This document shows, piece after piece, positions 9,459 through 18,255 of a DNA stretch of 64,000 nt. A model generated the notes under the pieces. The model had not been told where the DNA came from and searched no databases. It saw nothing but the letters and a program-made list of their open reading frames with translations. A program made the position numbers and the translations under genes. This stretch comes from Rhodobacteraceae bacterium UBA6197 (GTDB taxonomy: Bacteria; Pseudomonadota; Alphaproteobacteria; Rhodobacterales; Rhodobacteraceae), in contig DISZ01000003.1 in the NCBI GenBank assembly GCA_002422085.1, forward strand, positions 1 through 64,000, written 5' to 3'. Numbering within the stretch: the stretch's first letter is position 1; every line of letters starts with the position of its first letter.

Positions 9459-9690
9459 TCATGCCCTTTGGATCAGAATGTTCAGCATCCCCTCCGTCCG
9501 CCTAAACGGCAACTTGAACAGAACCTTGATCGTCAGGCAGAACTGGATCGCCGCATCGCAGAACACCACAGGTCGGCCAAGACTTCCATCATGCGGCGCG
9601 CGCCAGATCATCTCCTTGTCCGGCCAGATCAACAAAGACCCGTGCTTCCTGAGCGCATCGTTGTAGCTGGGCCAGTTCATCGTGCGGTAG
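9459..9690 (-). pseudogene. IS5-family transposase N-terminal fragment
   Basis: The minus strand encodes RTMNWPSYNDALRKHGSLL, followed by WPDKEMIW, GRPVVFCDAAIQFCL and TIKVLFKLPFRRTEGML. This is the conserved opening of an IS5-family transposase. The frame then leaves the family and stops, and the catalytic middle and C-terminal part are missing. The fragment abuts the IS21 remnant and ends about 160 bases before the glycosyltransferase operon, so an insertion or deletion may have altered that operon's promoter. Confidence 0.8.
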
Positions 9691-9853
9691 CGAGAGCGGA
9701 AGGCTTGCACATCCGCCCCGTCTAACCTCATGGATTCACGATCTGAATCCTCTTTCGTCAAAGTATTGCGACAACGCCATCGCGCTCGGAATGGCATTGG
9801 CTTGGCTTGGGCCTTTGCTATTCACATCCCAAATATTTGCGCCGAACAATCCA

Positions 9854-10603
9854 ATGACGGTTGCCTTTCCCGTCTTTGTCCTGACCCTTTCCGGAGATGA
9901 CAAATGCCGCGCGCCACCATTGGAAAAGCTCGGCGTCCTTGAGCTGTCTTGTGAACGGGCGTTCGGCATCGACGGTCGCAAAGGGCTTCCATCTGAATGC
10001 GAACAGTTGATTGATCGCGAGGGGGCCCCCGCTTGTGCGGGTCGCAATCCAAGCGATGGTGAATACGCCCGCGCTCTTTCCCACGGGTCAATCTAGAGCC
10101 ACATCGTCGAACAAGACCTGCCCGGCGGGATCATCCTCGAAGAGGACGCCAGTCTTATGGATGATTTCGCAAAACTTGTTCGCTCAGGCGACTTCGAAAG
10201 GGCACCAATGATCTTGTTGGATCACGCCTATGGCCGTGCGCCGCCGTTCAGGGCAGGTCAAATGCAATCGGGTTCGCTCCATAAATGCGCCACTCAACCG
10301 ACGATGGCCTCGGCCTACAGCGTTGCAAAGGCAACAGCGCAACGCCTTTTGTCGGTCTCAACGCCGGGTCGGACCCCTCCGGATTGGCCACTGTCGCTCT
10401 ATCATCTCGACGCATGGATCGCGGCGCCGAGACTGGCGCGCCATCATGCCCCAGGATCGGGATGGCCCTCGCATCTTGACCTAGGCCGCGATAAACTCAC
10501 AAAAGAGAAATTTCAGCCAAAGATCCCCGGCACAGCCGGTCTTGGCGTCAAGTTCAGAAAACGTATGTCCGCAAGCGTTGGCCGTGCAAAGAGAGAAAGA
10601 TGA
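9854..10603 (+). pseudogene. GT25-like glycosyltransferase gene interrupted by one in-frame amber codon
   Basis: A single frame from ATG 9854 to TGA 10603 covers 250 codons, the usual size of LPS-type family 25 glycosyltransferases, but contains TAG at 10094-10096. Before the stop are VFVLTLSGDD (start of the fold), a CERAFGIDGRKG block and SDGEYARALSH (matching the family's GE-GC--SH motif). After it come GGIILEEDASLMDDF (the LEDD acidic motif) and SAYSVAKATAQRLL with PPDWPLSLY (the late conserved block). No frame change is needed, so the gene is inactivated, or read through, by a single codon. Its stop overlaps the next gene's ATG at 10600, which shows it headed this operon. Confidence 0.7.
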
Positions 10604-11391
10604 TAGCCCCCCTTTTGATCCTTACAATGAAGTGGGGCGATCTCTATGGCCCGCACTACGTGAACAACCTCGCACACGGGGTACGGCGACATCTGAATCG
10701 GCCGCACCGGTTCATCTGTTTTACAGATGACGCCAGCGGCCTCGATCGAGAGATCGAAGCGCTTCCCCTTCCCAGCCTTGGCGTGCCTGAGAGCCATGGC
10801 GACACGCGCTGGCGCAAGCTCGCGCTATTTCGCAAGAACCTCGAAGGGTTAAGCGGAACGGCCCTGTTCCTTGATCTTGATCTTGTCATCGTTGACGATT
10901 TGGGGCCGATGTTCGATCTTGAAGGCGAATTTTTCATCATTCGGGACGACGACCTGTTCCGTGCCAAGCCGCTGCGCAAGTCAAATCCAGCGCGAGATCG
11001 GCTCTTGCATTCGACCGGCAATTCTTCCGTCTTTCGTTACGAAATCGGTGCGCATAGCTACATTCTTGACGCTTTCATCGCAGACCCGGCCGCCGCGACG
11101 TCGCGCTACGAGATCAGTCAGCAATTTCAAAGCGCCCAGCTCGCCAAGAACGGCCACCTCGCCTATTGGCCAAAAAAGTGGTGCGTGAGTTTCAAGAACC
11201 ATTGTGTGCCCAGGGGCTTGAAAAGCTTCTTCGTCGATCCGTCCCGGCCCGAGGGTGCGAAAATCGTCGTCTTCGCGGGGTCGCCCAAAATGGACGACGC
11301 GTTAACCGGAAAAGGCAGAAAATGGTATCGCCGGATCGGGGATGTAAGCTGGCTCCGCTCTCTTTGGGAAGGTCCGGAGCAATCGAGATGA
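10600..11391 (+). CDS. Putative glycosyltransferase (DxD type)
   Basis: 263 residues. The protein starts with a short beta-strand opening, has IALPLPSLG-like spacing, and carries a DLD metal/sugar-nucleotide motif at residues 92-94 (LFLDLDLVIVDDL), typical of GT-A glycosyltransferases that act on surface polysaccharide. No signal peptide or membrane segment is seen, so it is probably a cytosolic enzyme working at the membrane. Its ATG overlaps the stop of the broken GT25-like gene and its own stop overlaps the next ATG, giving a tightly coupled three-gene operon. Donor and acceptor are unknown. Confidence 0.7.
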   Translation: MIAPLLILTMKWGDLYGPHYVNNLAHGVRRHLNRPHRFICFTDDASGLDREIEALPLPSLGVPESHGDTRWRKLALFRKNLEGLSGTALFLDLDLVIVDDLGPMFDLEGEFFIIRDDDLFRAKPLRKSNPARDRLLHSTGNSSVFRYEIGAHSYILDAFIADPAAATSRYEISQQFQSAQLAKNGHLAYWPKKWCVSFKNHCVPRGLKSFFVDPSRPEGAKIVVFAGSPKMDDALTGKGRKWYRRIGDVSWLRSLWEGPEQSR

Positions 11392-12227
11392 ACCTGTCCG
11401 ACTTGCTGCGCCACTACAAGAGGGCAAAACGGGTGCGCGCGAACCTGCGCGAGATCGAAACGCGTCGCATCACGCCCCGTCCGCACGGGCTAGACGCACC
11501 GCTCATCGTCTCTCTCACCAGTTTCCCGCTGCGTTTCCCGCAGCTTGTCCATACTCTGCGTTGCCTGTTGAACCAGACCATGCAGCCCGACGACGTGGTC
11601 CTTTGGTGCACACCTGGCGATATGGCAGCGCTTCCGCAGGAGATCCGGGACATGAAATCTCAGGGCCTGCGCATTGCACCCTGTGAGGATTTGCGCTCCT
11701 ACATGAAACTCGTGCCAGCGCTGATCGAAGACCCGTGCCGCTATATCGCCACGGCGGACGACGACCTGCACTATCCTGCGGACTGGCTGGAGCAGATGGT
11801 GGAAACGGTGCGCACGCACCCCAACCATATCGCCGCACACCGGGCACATCGCATCGCCTATACGCCTGAAGGCAACATGCGCCCCTATCGCGACTGGACA
11901 AAGAATATCGAGGGCGCTGTCGAGGGGGCTGACATCTTCGCAACCGGGGTGGCTGGTGTCCTTTACCCACCAGGTGTTTTGCACCGATCCGTGACGGAAC
12001 GCGACAAATTCACGACCCTCTGTCCCTCGGCAGACGACGTCTGGTTTCACTGGATGGCGCGCAAGAATGGCACCACCGTACGACACATCGGCCCCAAAAT
12101 TCGAATTGTGGAATGGCCCGGTTCGCAGCAGGTAAGCCTGCGTTCCGTCAATCTCGGTGACGGGAACGGGAATGATGTTGCGATTTCTGCATTGCTTGCG
12201 GAACTCGGCCCCCCCGTTCCGAACTGA
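11388..12227 (+). CDS. Putative family-2-like glycosyltransferase
   Basis: 279 residues. Start ATG 11388 overlaps the TGA of the preceding gene. PLIVSLTSFPLRFPQLVHTL opens the nucleotide-binding half, LLNQTMQPDDVVLW resembles the family's opening strands, and IATADDDLHYPADWLEQM gives a strong DDD metal-binding motif with the usual following aromatic. SADDVWFHWMA near the end may be the acceptor-side ED/DD motif. It likely adds a sugar to a cell-surface glycan together with its upstream neighbours. The sugar is not predictable here. Confidence 0.75.
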   Translation: MNLSDLLRHYKRAKRVRANLREIETRRITPRPHGLDAPLIVSLTSFPLRFPQLVHTLRCLLNQTMQPDDVVLWCTPGDMAALPQEIRDMKSQGLRIAPCEDLRSYMKLVPALIEDPCRYIATADDDLHYPADWLEQMVETVRTHPNHIAAHRAHRIAYTPEGNMRPYRDWTKNIEGAVEGADIFATGVAGVLYPPGVLHRSVTERDKFTTLCPSADDVWFHWMARKNGTTVRHIGPKIRIVEWPGSQQVSLRSVNLGDGNGNDVAISALLAELGPPVPN

Positions 12228-12905
12228 AGCGGTTCTGGCGATGGCGTGGATGCCCCGTCCCGACGGCTCCATGATGCGCCATTGTGGTGAGCGCCAAAGC
12301 CATCCCAAAAGGAACAGGCACCGGTCTCCGAAGCCGCTCTCATCGGTATCGGCTTGGCAAAGCGCGTTTTCCAACCACACGGCGCTCGCAGTGACGTTCG
12401 GTTGCGTTTCGCGAGACGCTTTCACAGGGGCGGTTTCTGGTTTTCGTGGCGCAGCAAGAGTGGCGCTTGGAAAACGGGCCGTCGGAAACCTGACCTCCCT
12501 GCCCGGCCCCGAGTTGGCAAATCGCCCCAAAAAGCCGAAAAAACCAAAGCCGGGCAAGAACCGCGCGCCCGGAAAAAGCACGAAGAAGCGCACATTGATG
12601 CGGTCGCGGCGCGGGAAGGTCGTTGCGCTCACTGTGACGATGAGACCGCAGCGACTGTGGCGCGGTGGAAGAACCTGAACGGCGCTCACGCTCCACCGTT
12701 GAATGGCACAAAGCCCCGCGAGTCGATTGCACCGGCGAAATGGCGGCGTGACCGAGCGATCCCGCCCCCCCCCCCGAAAACCGCGAAAACATCTTGGCGG
12801 TGCATCGCGAGGACATGGCGCCGCCCCTCCGAAAGGAGCATTTTGGGGGGCGGCGTCCGGTGCGCGCCGTGACCCCGCCTCCCACGGGCCGATCCGGCTT
12901 TCGTC
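12228..12905. other. Long intergenic region, no supported gene
   Basis: 678 bases between the glycosyltransferase operon (plus) and the histidine-transport ATPase gene (minus, convergent). Open frames exist on both strands, but their translations are low-complexity (Lys/Pro- or Arg/Ser-rich) and match no family. There is an 11-base C homopolymer at 12765-12775, followed by several short G/C runs. I recognised no transposase remnant and no convincing terminator. Confidence 0.4.
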
Positions 12906-13700
12906 TCAGAAATCGAGCGAGTTGCGCTCTCGATAGCCTTGCAGGAAGCTCGCAAGGCGCGGATCGGAGGGCGCGTCGAACACCTCGCGGGGCGAGCCCG
13001 TCGCGACGATTTCACCGCGCTCCATGAACACGACCCGGTCGGCCACATGCGCGGCAAAACCCATCTCGTGGGTGACCACGACCATCGTCATGCCTTCGGC
13101 GGCGAGCTGTTTCATGACGCCCAGCACCTCGCCGACCAGTTCGGGATCAAGCGCGCTTGTCGGTTCGTCAAACAGCATGATGCGCGGCTCCATCGCGATG
13201 GCGCGCGCAATTGCCACGCGCTGCTGCTGCCCGCCCGACAGGTGGCTGGGATGGTTGTTCTCCTTGTCGGCCAGCCCGACCTTGGCCAATGCCTCGCGCG
13301 CGCGTGTCAGGGCCTGTGCGCGCGTCAATCCGCGCACGCGCTCCAGCCCTTCGGCGACGTTCTGCAATGCGGTCATGTGGGGCCAGAGGTTGAACTGCTG
13401 AAACACCATGCCGATCTCGCGGCGCATCTCGCGCAGCCGGCGCGGTGCCATGTGTTTGCCGCCGGGGCTCTCGTAGCCGATCAGCTGGTCGTCGATGCGC
13501 ACCTCGCCGCTGTCATAAAGTTCGAGCACATTGATGCAGCGCAACAGCGTGGACTTGCCCGACCCGGAAGGGCCGATGAGGCAGGTCACCTTGCCCGGCG
13601 GAATGTCGAGCGTGACATTCGTGAGCGCCTGAAACGGGCCGTAGAACTTGTTGACGTTGCGCAGATGGGCGGCCGCGGGTGCCGCGTGCTGGATGGTCAT
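12906..13700 (-). CDS. Polar amino acid ABC transporter, ATP-binding subunit
   Basis: 264 residues with all ABC ATPase landmarks: Walker A GPSGSGKST, Q-loop in MVFQQFNLWPHMT, signature LSGGQQQR, Walker B IMLFDEPTSALDPE and the switch His in VVVTHEMGFA. The FQQFNLWPHMT context is typical of GlnQ/HisP-type importers. It is the last gene of a run with a binding protein and two permeases, all downstream of hutD on the same strand. The substrate is therefore probably histidine, urocanate or a related imidazole acid. This is an inference from neighbourhood, not from residues. Confidence 0.9.
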   Translation of the reverse strand: MTIQHAAPAAAHLRNVNKFYGPFQALTNVTLDIPPGKVTCLIGPSGSGKSTLLRCINVLELYDSGEVRIDDQLIGYESPGGKHMAPRRLREMRREIGMVFQQFNLWPHMTALQNVAEGLERVRGLTRAQALTRAREALAKVGLADKENNHPSHLSGGQQQRVAIARAIAMEPRIMLFDEPTSALDPELVGEVLGVMKQLAAEGMTMVVVTHEMGFAAHVADRVVFMERGEIVATGSPREVFDAPSDPRLASFLQGYRERNSLDF

Positions 13701-13703
13701 CTC

Positions 13704-14363
13704 TCAGCTCCGATCGAGAAGGTAATGGGTGAAGCGGCGTTCCAAACGGCGTCCGAACCGCGAAATCGTCTCGACAAAGCCCCAGAAGAACAGCGCGAGG
13801 ATCAGGATCGGGGTGACGAAAGCGAAGGTCTCGCTCATCATCGTCTGGGTCTGAAACATGATCTCGGGGACGGTGATCATCGACAGGATCACCGTCTCCT
13901 TCGTCAGGATGATCGCGAAATTCACCAGTGACGGAAGGGCCGAGACCATCATCACCGGCACCATGATGCGCGAAACGATCGTGGTGTTGCGAAAGCCGAT
14001 GGCGCGCGCGGCCTCGATCTGGCCCAGCGGCACCGCGTCAAAGCCCGCGCGCAGGATCTCGGTGAAATAGGCGCTGCCATAGATCGTCAGCCCGAGGATG
14101 CCCGCAGGCAGTGCATCCAGACGCAGCCCGATCAGCGGCCCGCCGTAATAAAGCACGAACAGCTGCACAAGAAAGGGCGTGCCGCGGATGAACTCGACAT
14201 AGGCGCGGATCGGATAGCCCAGCAGGTTGTGGCCGAACCGGCGCGCGATCTCGATCACGAAGCCAAGGACAAGACCGAGGAGCGTGCCAAGCGCCCAGCT
14301 CAGAAGGGTCAGGCCGAACCCGGTCAGCAGATCCGGGCCGTAGCGGTGCAATGTCTCCATCAT
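13704..14363 (-). CDS. Polar amino acid ABC transporter permease
   Basis: 219 residues of the HisMQ permease type, with about five hydrophobic segments. It carries EFIRGTPFLVQLFVLYYGGP, the standard N-terminal-half motif, and the cytoplasmic EAA-like loop GQIEAARAIGFRN that docks on the ATPase. Its ATG shares bases with the stop of the other permease gene (TGATG), so the two are translationally coupled and should form a heterodimer. It precedes the ATPase gene by only 3 bases. Confidence 0.88.
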   Translation of the reverse strand: MMETLHRYGPDLLTGFGLTLLSWALGTLLGLVLGFVIEIARRFGHNLLGYPIRAYVEFIRGTPFLVQLFVLYYGGPLIGLRLDALPAGILGLTIYGSAYFTEILRAGFDAVPLGQIEAARAIGFRNTTIVSRIMVPVMMVSALPSLVNFAIILTKETVILSMITVPEIMFQTQTMMSETFAFVTPILILALFFWGFVETISRFGRRLERRFTHYLLDRS

Positions 14364-15010
14364 CAGACCGTAAGCCTCCGTTCAAGGACGCGCCCGGCCT
14401 GCGCGATCACCAGGTTGATCGCCAGATATATGAAGGCTGCCGCAAGATAGATTTCGAGGGGGCGATAGGTGGCGGCGGCGATCGACTGGCTCATTCGCGT
14501 GATCTCGACGATGCCGACCACGGTCACAAGCGAACTGGCCTTCACCAGCAAGATCAGCTCGTTGACGATGGCTGGAAGGCCGATCTTGAGCGCTTGCGGC
14601 AGAAGGATGCGGACCCAGACATCGCGCGGCGCCATGCCGATGGCGGCGGCGGCTTCGGCCTGGCCCTTGGGGATCGCGTTGAGAGACCCGCGCAACACCT
14701 CTGACAAGTAGGCCGCCGCACACAGCCCCACCGTCAGCACGGCGGCGACAAGCGCAGGCACGTTGATGCCGATCACCGGAAGCAGGTAGTAGGCCGCGAG
14801 AAGCTGGATCAGCAGCGGCACCCCGCGAAAGAAGCTGACATAGAGCGCCGCGATCCGGCGCAGCCAGAGCTTGCTCGAGAGCGCCCCGGCACAGATCACG
14901 GCCCCGAGGACAAGCCCCTCGAAACAGCCGAGCACCGAGATCAGCAGCGTGTAGCGCGCAGAGCTGAGCAGGACCGGAAAATTGTCTAGGATCGTCTGGA
15001 ATGAAAACAT
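14363..15010 (-). CDS. Polar amino acid ABC transporter permease
   Basis: 215 residues. ATG 15010 was preferred to the upstream ATG 15037 because AAGGTG lies just before it and MFSFQTILDNF is a normal beginning for this family. It has SFFRGVPLLIQLLAAYYLLP and the coupling loop GQAEAAAAIGMAPRD. Five membrane segments are expected. It partners with the next permease in the importer encoded here. A GC-rich hairpin (15040-15070) separates it from the binding-protein gene, a common way to keep the binding protein in excess. Confidence 0.88.
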   Translation of the reverse strand: MFSFQTILDNFPVLLSSARYTLLISVLGCFEGLVLGAVICAGALSSKLWLRRIAALYVSFFRGVPLLIQLLAAYYLLPVIGINVPALVAAVLTVGLCAAAYLSEVLRGSLNAIPKGQAEAAAAIGMAPRDVWVRILLPQALKIGLPAIVNELILLVKASSLVTVVGIVEITRMSQSIAAATYRPLEIYLAAAFIYLAINLVIAQAGRVLERRLTV

Positions 15011-15039
15011 TGCCACACCTTGATTGTGGGTGAGCACGT

Positions 15040-15070
15040 CGCGCGGGCCGGATCTCTGCCAGCCCGCGCG
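15040..15070 (-). promoter_or_regulatory. Intercistronic hairpin between binding-protein and permease genes
   Basis: A perfect 9-bp inverted repeat CGCGCGGGC / GCCCGCGCG encloses a 13-base loop in the 69-base gap after the binding-protein stop. There is no T-run, so it is more likely an mRNA-stabilising or partial-termination element than a full terminator. A comparable hairpin occupies the same place in the second ABC operon (34855-34874). Confidence 0.55.
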
Positions 15071-15079
15071 CGCAAGGTC

Positions 15080-15892
15080 TTAGAGTTCGGGCATCGTCTG
15101 GGGCAGCTCGGTTGCCGCGCCGAACCATTTTTCCTGGATCGCCGTCATGCGGCCATCGGCCTCGATCGCCTTGAGAGCGTCATTGACAGCGGCCACCAGC
15201 GTGTCGCCATCGCCCTTGCGCGCGACAAATCCGAAATAGGTGGGCGTGCCGAAGGGCGGGTTGACGACGGCAAAATCATCGGGACGCGTCTTGGCAAGGT
15301 AGTTGAGCAGCGGTGCAGAGCCTGCGACCGCATCCAGCCGGCCCGTCATCAGGTCAGCATAGGCTTCGTCCGGGGTGCCGTAGCCCTTGATGTTGATGCC
15401 GCCGATCTTCTCGCCGTAAGCTTCCAGTTGTTTCTCTTGCGCGGTGCCTTTCTGCACGCCCACGGTCATGCCCTTGGCGTCTTCGGGGGAGGTCAGCTTG
15501 CCGTCTTTGCGCTGCACAAAGGTCACGGTCGCATCCGCGATCGGCAGGGTAAAGCTGTAGCGATCGGCGCGTTCGGCGGTCATCGTCACCGGAGCCAGCA
15601 CGAAGTCGAATTTCTTCACTTCAAGGCCGGGAAGGATCGAGGTCCAGGGCAAGTCCTGATAAACCGGGGCGACGCCCAATTCCTTGGCGATCTCGTCAAA
15701 CAGGTCGCGGTCAAAGCCGACATATTCGCCGTTTTCAAGCATGTCGAACGGCGCGTAATGCATCTCGGTCGCGGCGACGATCGTGCCGGCGGCCTTGATG
15801 TCTGCCAGATCGTCAGCCAGTGCACCCGAAGCCGTGAGAGCGAGGGCGCCCAGGCCGAGAAGCGCGGATTTCAGTGTGGTGGAAAAGGTCAT
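15080..15892 (-). CDS. Polar amino acid ABC transporter, periplasmic binding protein
   Basis: 270 residues. ATG 15892 follows GGAGAGAC and begins a clear signal peptide (about 26 residues, ending SGALA-DD); the longer reading from 15946 has no such N-terminus. The mature part follows the SBP_bac_3 fold: MHYAPFDMLENGEYVGFDRDLFDEIAKELG at the ligand site, then KGMTVGVQKGTAQEKQLEAY, then MTGRLDAVAGSAPLL. It delivers its ligand to the two permeases encoded downstream. The position after hutD makes histidine, urocanate or imidazolepropionate the best guesses. Confidence 0.88.
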   Translation of the reverse strand: MTFSTTLKSALLGLGALALTASGALADDLADIKAAGTIVAATEMHYAPFDMLENGEYVGFDRDLFDEIAKELGVAPVYQDLPWTSILPGLEVKKFDFVLAPVTMTAERADRYSFTLPIADATVTFVQRKDGKLTSPEDAKGMTVGVQKGTAQEKQLEAYGEKIGGINIKGYGTPDEAYADLMTGRLDAVAGSAPLLNYLAKTRPDDFAVVNPPFGTPTYFGFVARKGDGDTLVAAVNDALKAIEADGRMTAIQEKWFGAATELPQTMPEL

Positions 15893-15991
15893 GTTGTCTC
15901 TCCTGTTGGCGGGGCTTTCGGGTCCGGTGCCGCGCCCCATTGGCATCCGGATGGCGGAACCGACGCCGGTTTTTCCCGACGCCGGATTGGC

Positions 15992-16543
15992 CTATTCGAG
16001 GCGTCGCACGATCACGGCGAGCACAGTGTGCCGTGCGATGAACTCCTCCAATTCCTGCGCACGATCAGAAAGCAGAACTTCACCGGGATGCAAGACTCGA
16101 TCTCCGATCGCGACCGGTTGATCCCGTGCCACAAGGGCCAGCGTGCCGCTGGGCACGCGCTCGCCCGCTGCGACCGTCTCGACCCGGTGAGACCACGCGC
16201 CGCGCCGGGTCATGATGTTGAGATCCACGATCGGGCCCGCGTTCAAACGCGCGCTTACCACCGCTTCTCCGGGAAAGGAAAGGGGCGGTGCGCTGGTATC
16301 CAGCGCAACCGACCCGCCTTGGGCAAAATCAAGCACCATCCCGCCCCCCGACAGCACTGTCAGCGTGCGGTCGATACCCGCGAAGGCCGAGAAACCGCCG
16401 TCGCTTGCAACCTCGGCCATGCTCAGCCGCCACAGCATATCCTCGAAACCCGCCCCTTCGGGGAAGGTGGCGATTTCCCAGGTCAGGCCGCCGCCATTCT
16501 TCCACGGCTGCGCGGTCAGATCGCTGCGGCGGATCTGCCTCAT
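15992..16543 (-). CDS. hutD: HutD family protein
   Basis: 183 residues. The family's hallmark opening is present (LTAQPWKNGGGLTWEIATFP, residues 9-28), followed by a cupin-like fold (FAGIDRTLTVLSGGGMVLDF) and the late LNIMTRRGAWSH block. HutD is reported to limit hut activity, probably by binding formylglutamate or a related intermediate; the mechanism is not visible from sequence. Its ATG overlaps the hutU stop (ATGA), so it is translationally coupled to urocanase. The gap to the binding-protein gene is 99 bases. Confidence 0.9.
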   Translation of the reverse strand: MRQIRRSDLTAQPWKNGGGLTWEIATFPEGAGFEDMLWRLSMAEVASDGGFSAFAGIDRTLTVLSGGGMVLDFAQGGSVALDTSAPPLSFPGEAVVSARLNAGPIVDLNIMTRRGAWSHRVETVAAGERVPSGTLALVARDQPVAIGDRVLHPGEVLLSDRAQELEEFIARHTVLAVIVRRLE

Positions 16544-18237
16544 TTCAAGATGCCCGGAAGATCGAGCCCGTGTTCGATGGCGCAATCGCGCGCGATCTCG
16601 TAGCCCGCATCGGCGTGGCGCATGACGCCGGTTGCCGGATCGTTCCACAGCACCCGCGCGATCCGGCGATCTGCGTCCTCGGTGCCGTCGCAACAGATCA
16701 CCATGCCGGCATGCTGCGAGAACCCCATGCCGACGCCGCCGCCGTGATGCAGCGACACCCAGGTCGCGCCCGAGGCGGTATTGAGCAGCGCGTTCAGCAA
16801 GGGCCAGTCGGACACCGCGTCCGAGCCGTCCTTCATCGCCTCGGTCTCGCGGTTGGGCGAGGCGACCGAGCCGCTGTCGAGATGGTCGCGCCCGATCACG
16901 ACGGGGGCCTTCAACTCGCCGTTGCGCACCATCTCGTTGATCGCAAGACCTGCCTTGTGCCGCTCGCCCAGCCCGATCCACATGATCCGCGCGGGCAGGC
17001 CCTGAAAGGCGATGCGTTCGCGCGCCATATCCAGCCAGCGATGCAGATGCGCGTTCTCGGGGAACAGCTCTTTCATGCGTTGATCGGTCTTGTAGATATC
17101 CTCGGGGTCGCCCGACAGCGCGGCCCAGCGGAACGGCCCGACGCCCCGGCAAAACAGCGGGCGGATATAGGCAGGCACGAAACCGGGGAAGTCGAAGGCG
17201 TTTTCCAGCCCCTCTTCCTGCGCCATCTGGCGGATATTGTTACCATAATCCAGCGTCGGCACGCCGGCATTCCAGAACCCGACCATCGCCTCGACGTGGT
17301 CGCGCATCGAGGCGCGGGCGGCGGCGGCGACCCGGGCGGGATTGCTTTCCTGCTCGGCGCGCCACTGCGCAACGGTCCAGCCCCTGGGCAGGTAGCCGTG
17401 GAACGGATCATGCGCCGAGGTCTGGTCGGTCACCATGTCGGGGCGCCCGTTCGGCAACGCTTCGCCCGCCTGCATCCGGCGCAGGATCTCGGGGAAGATG
17501 TCGGCGGCATTGCCGATCAGCGCGACCGATTTCGCCTCGCCCGCCGCCGTCCAGCGGCCGATCATCGCCAGCGCCTCGTCCAGCGAATGGGTCTTTTCAT
17601 CGCAATAGCGGGTGCGGATCCGGAAATCGGCGCGGCTTTCGTCGCATTCCACCGCCAGACAGCACGCGCCCGCCATCACCGCAGCCAGCGGCTGCGCACC
17701 GCCCATGCCGCCAAGCCCCCCGGTCAGGATCCAGCGCCCTTTCAGATCGCCGTCGTAATGCTGGCGACCGGCTTCTGCGAAGGTTTCATAGGTGCCCTGA
17801 ACGATGCCCTGAGCGCCGATATAGATCCACGAACCCGCCGTCATCTGGCCATACATCGCCAGACCCTTCTTATCGAGTTCGTTGAAATGCTCCCAGTTCG
17901 CCCAATGCGGCACGAGGTTGGAATTGGCGATCAGCACGCGCGGTGCATCCGTGTGGGTCTGAAAGATCCCCACCGGCTTGCCCGATTGCACCAGCAGGGT
18001 CTGGTCGGCCTCGAGCTTGCGCAGCGACTCGCAGATCAGGTCGAAGTCTTCCCACGTGCGGGCCGCGCGCCCGATGCCACCATAGACCACCAACTCATGC
18101 GGGTTCTCGGCGACATCCGGGTGCAGGTTGTTCATCAGCATGCGCAATGGCGCTTCGGTCAGCCAGCTTTTTGCGGTGATCTCGGTGCCGGTCGCGGGGT
18201 AGATGTCGCGGGTATTGTGACGCGGGTTGTTCATCAA
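16540..18237 (-). CDS. hutU: Urocanate hydratase (urocanase)
   Basis: 565 residues, normal for the family. It converts urocanate to 4-imidazolone-5-propionate using tightly bound NAD as an electrophile. Visible signatures: VVYGGIGRAARTW near residue 50, GSWIYIGAQGIVQGTYETF, a glycine-rich NAD-binding stretch GRWILTGGLGGMGGAQPLA, and the C-terminal WVSLHHGGGVGMGFSQHAGM active-site region. Two tandem ATG codons open the frame. It lies 18 bases after the acyl-CoA dehydrogenase gene and overlaps hutD. It is therefore in the same transcript as hutI, hutH and hutG, but separated from them by two acyl-CoA-type genes. Confidence 0.97.
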   Translation of the reverse strand: MMNNPRHNTRDIYPATGTEITAKSWLTEAPLRMLMNNLHPDVAENPHELVVYGGIGRAARTWEDFDLICESLRKLEADQTLLVQSGKPVGIFQTHTDAPRVLIANSNLVPHWANWEHFNELDKKGLAMYGQMTAGSWIYIGAQGIVQGTYETFAEAGRQHYDGDLKGRWILTGGLGGMGGAQPLAAVMAGACCLAVECDESRADFRIRTRYCDEKTHSLDEALAMIGRWTAAGEAKSVALIGNAADIFPEILRRMQAGEALPNGRPDMVTDQTSAHDPFHGYLPRGWTVAQWRAEQESNPARVAAAARASMRDHVEAMVGFWNAGVPTLDYGNNIRQMAQEEGLENAFDFPGFVPAYIRPLFCRGVGPFRWAALSGDPEDIYKTDQRMKELFPENAHLHRWLDMARERIAFQGLPARIMWIGLGERHKAGLAINEMVRNGELKAPVVIGRDHLDSGSVASPNRETEAMKDGSDAVSDWPLLNALLNTASGATWVSLHHGGGVGMGFSQHAGMVICCDGTEDADRRIARVLWNDPATGVMRHADAGYEIARDCAIEHGLDLPGILK

Positions 18238-18255
18238 TTCGATCCTTTCAGCAGG

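Noticed and set aside
9736..10091. Several minus-strand open frames of 88-103 codons
   Set aside because: The plus strand here encodes the first part of the GT25-like protein with its family motifs, so the minus-strand frames are shadows.
12157..12885. Open frames on both strands in the gap after the glycosyltransferases, including a Lys/Pro-rich peptide
   Set aside because: No conserved motif and no start signal; composition fits GC-rich noncoding DNA.
15020..16603. Long plus-strand open frame (527 codons) opposite the binding-protein and hutD genes
   Set aside because: It is the mirror of well-identified minus-strand genes; its translation is rich in Arg/His/Gly, with no family match.
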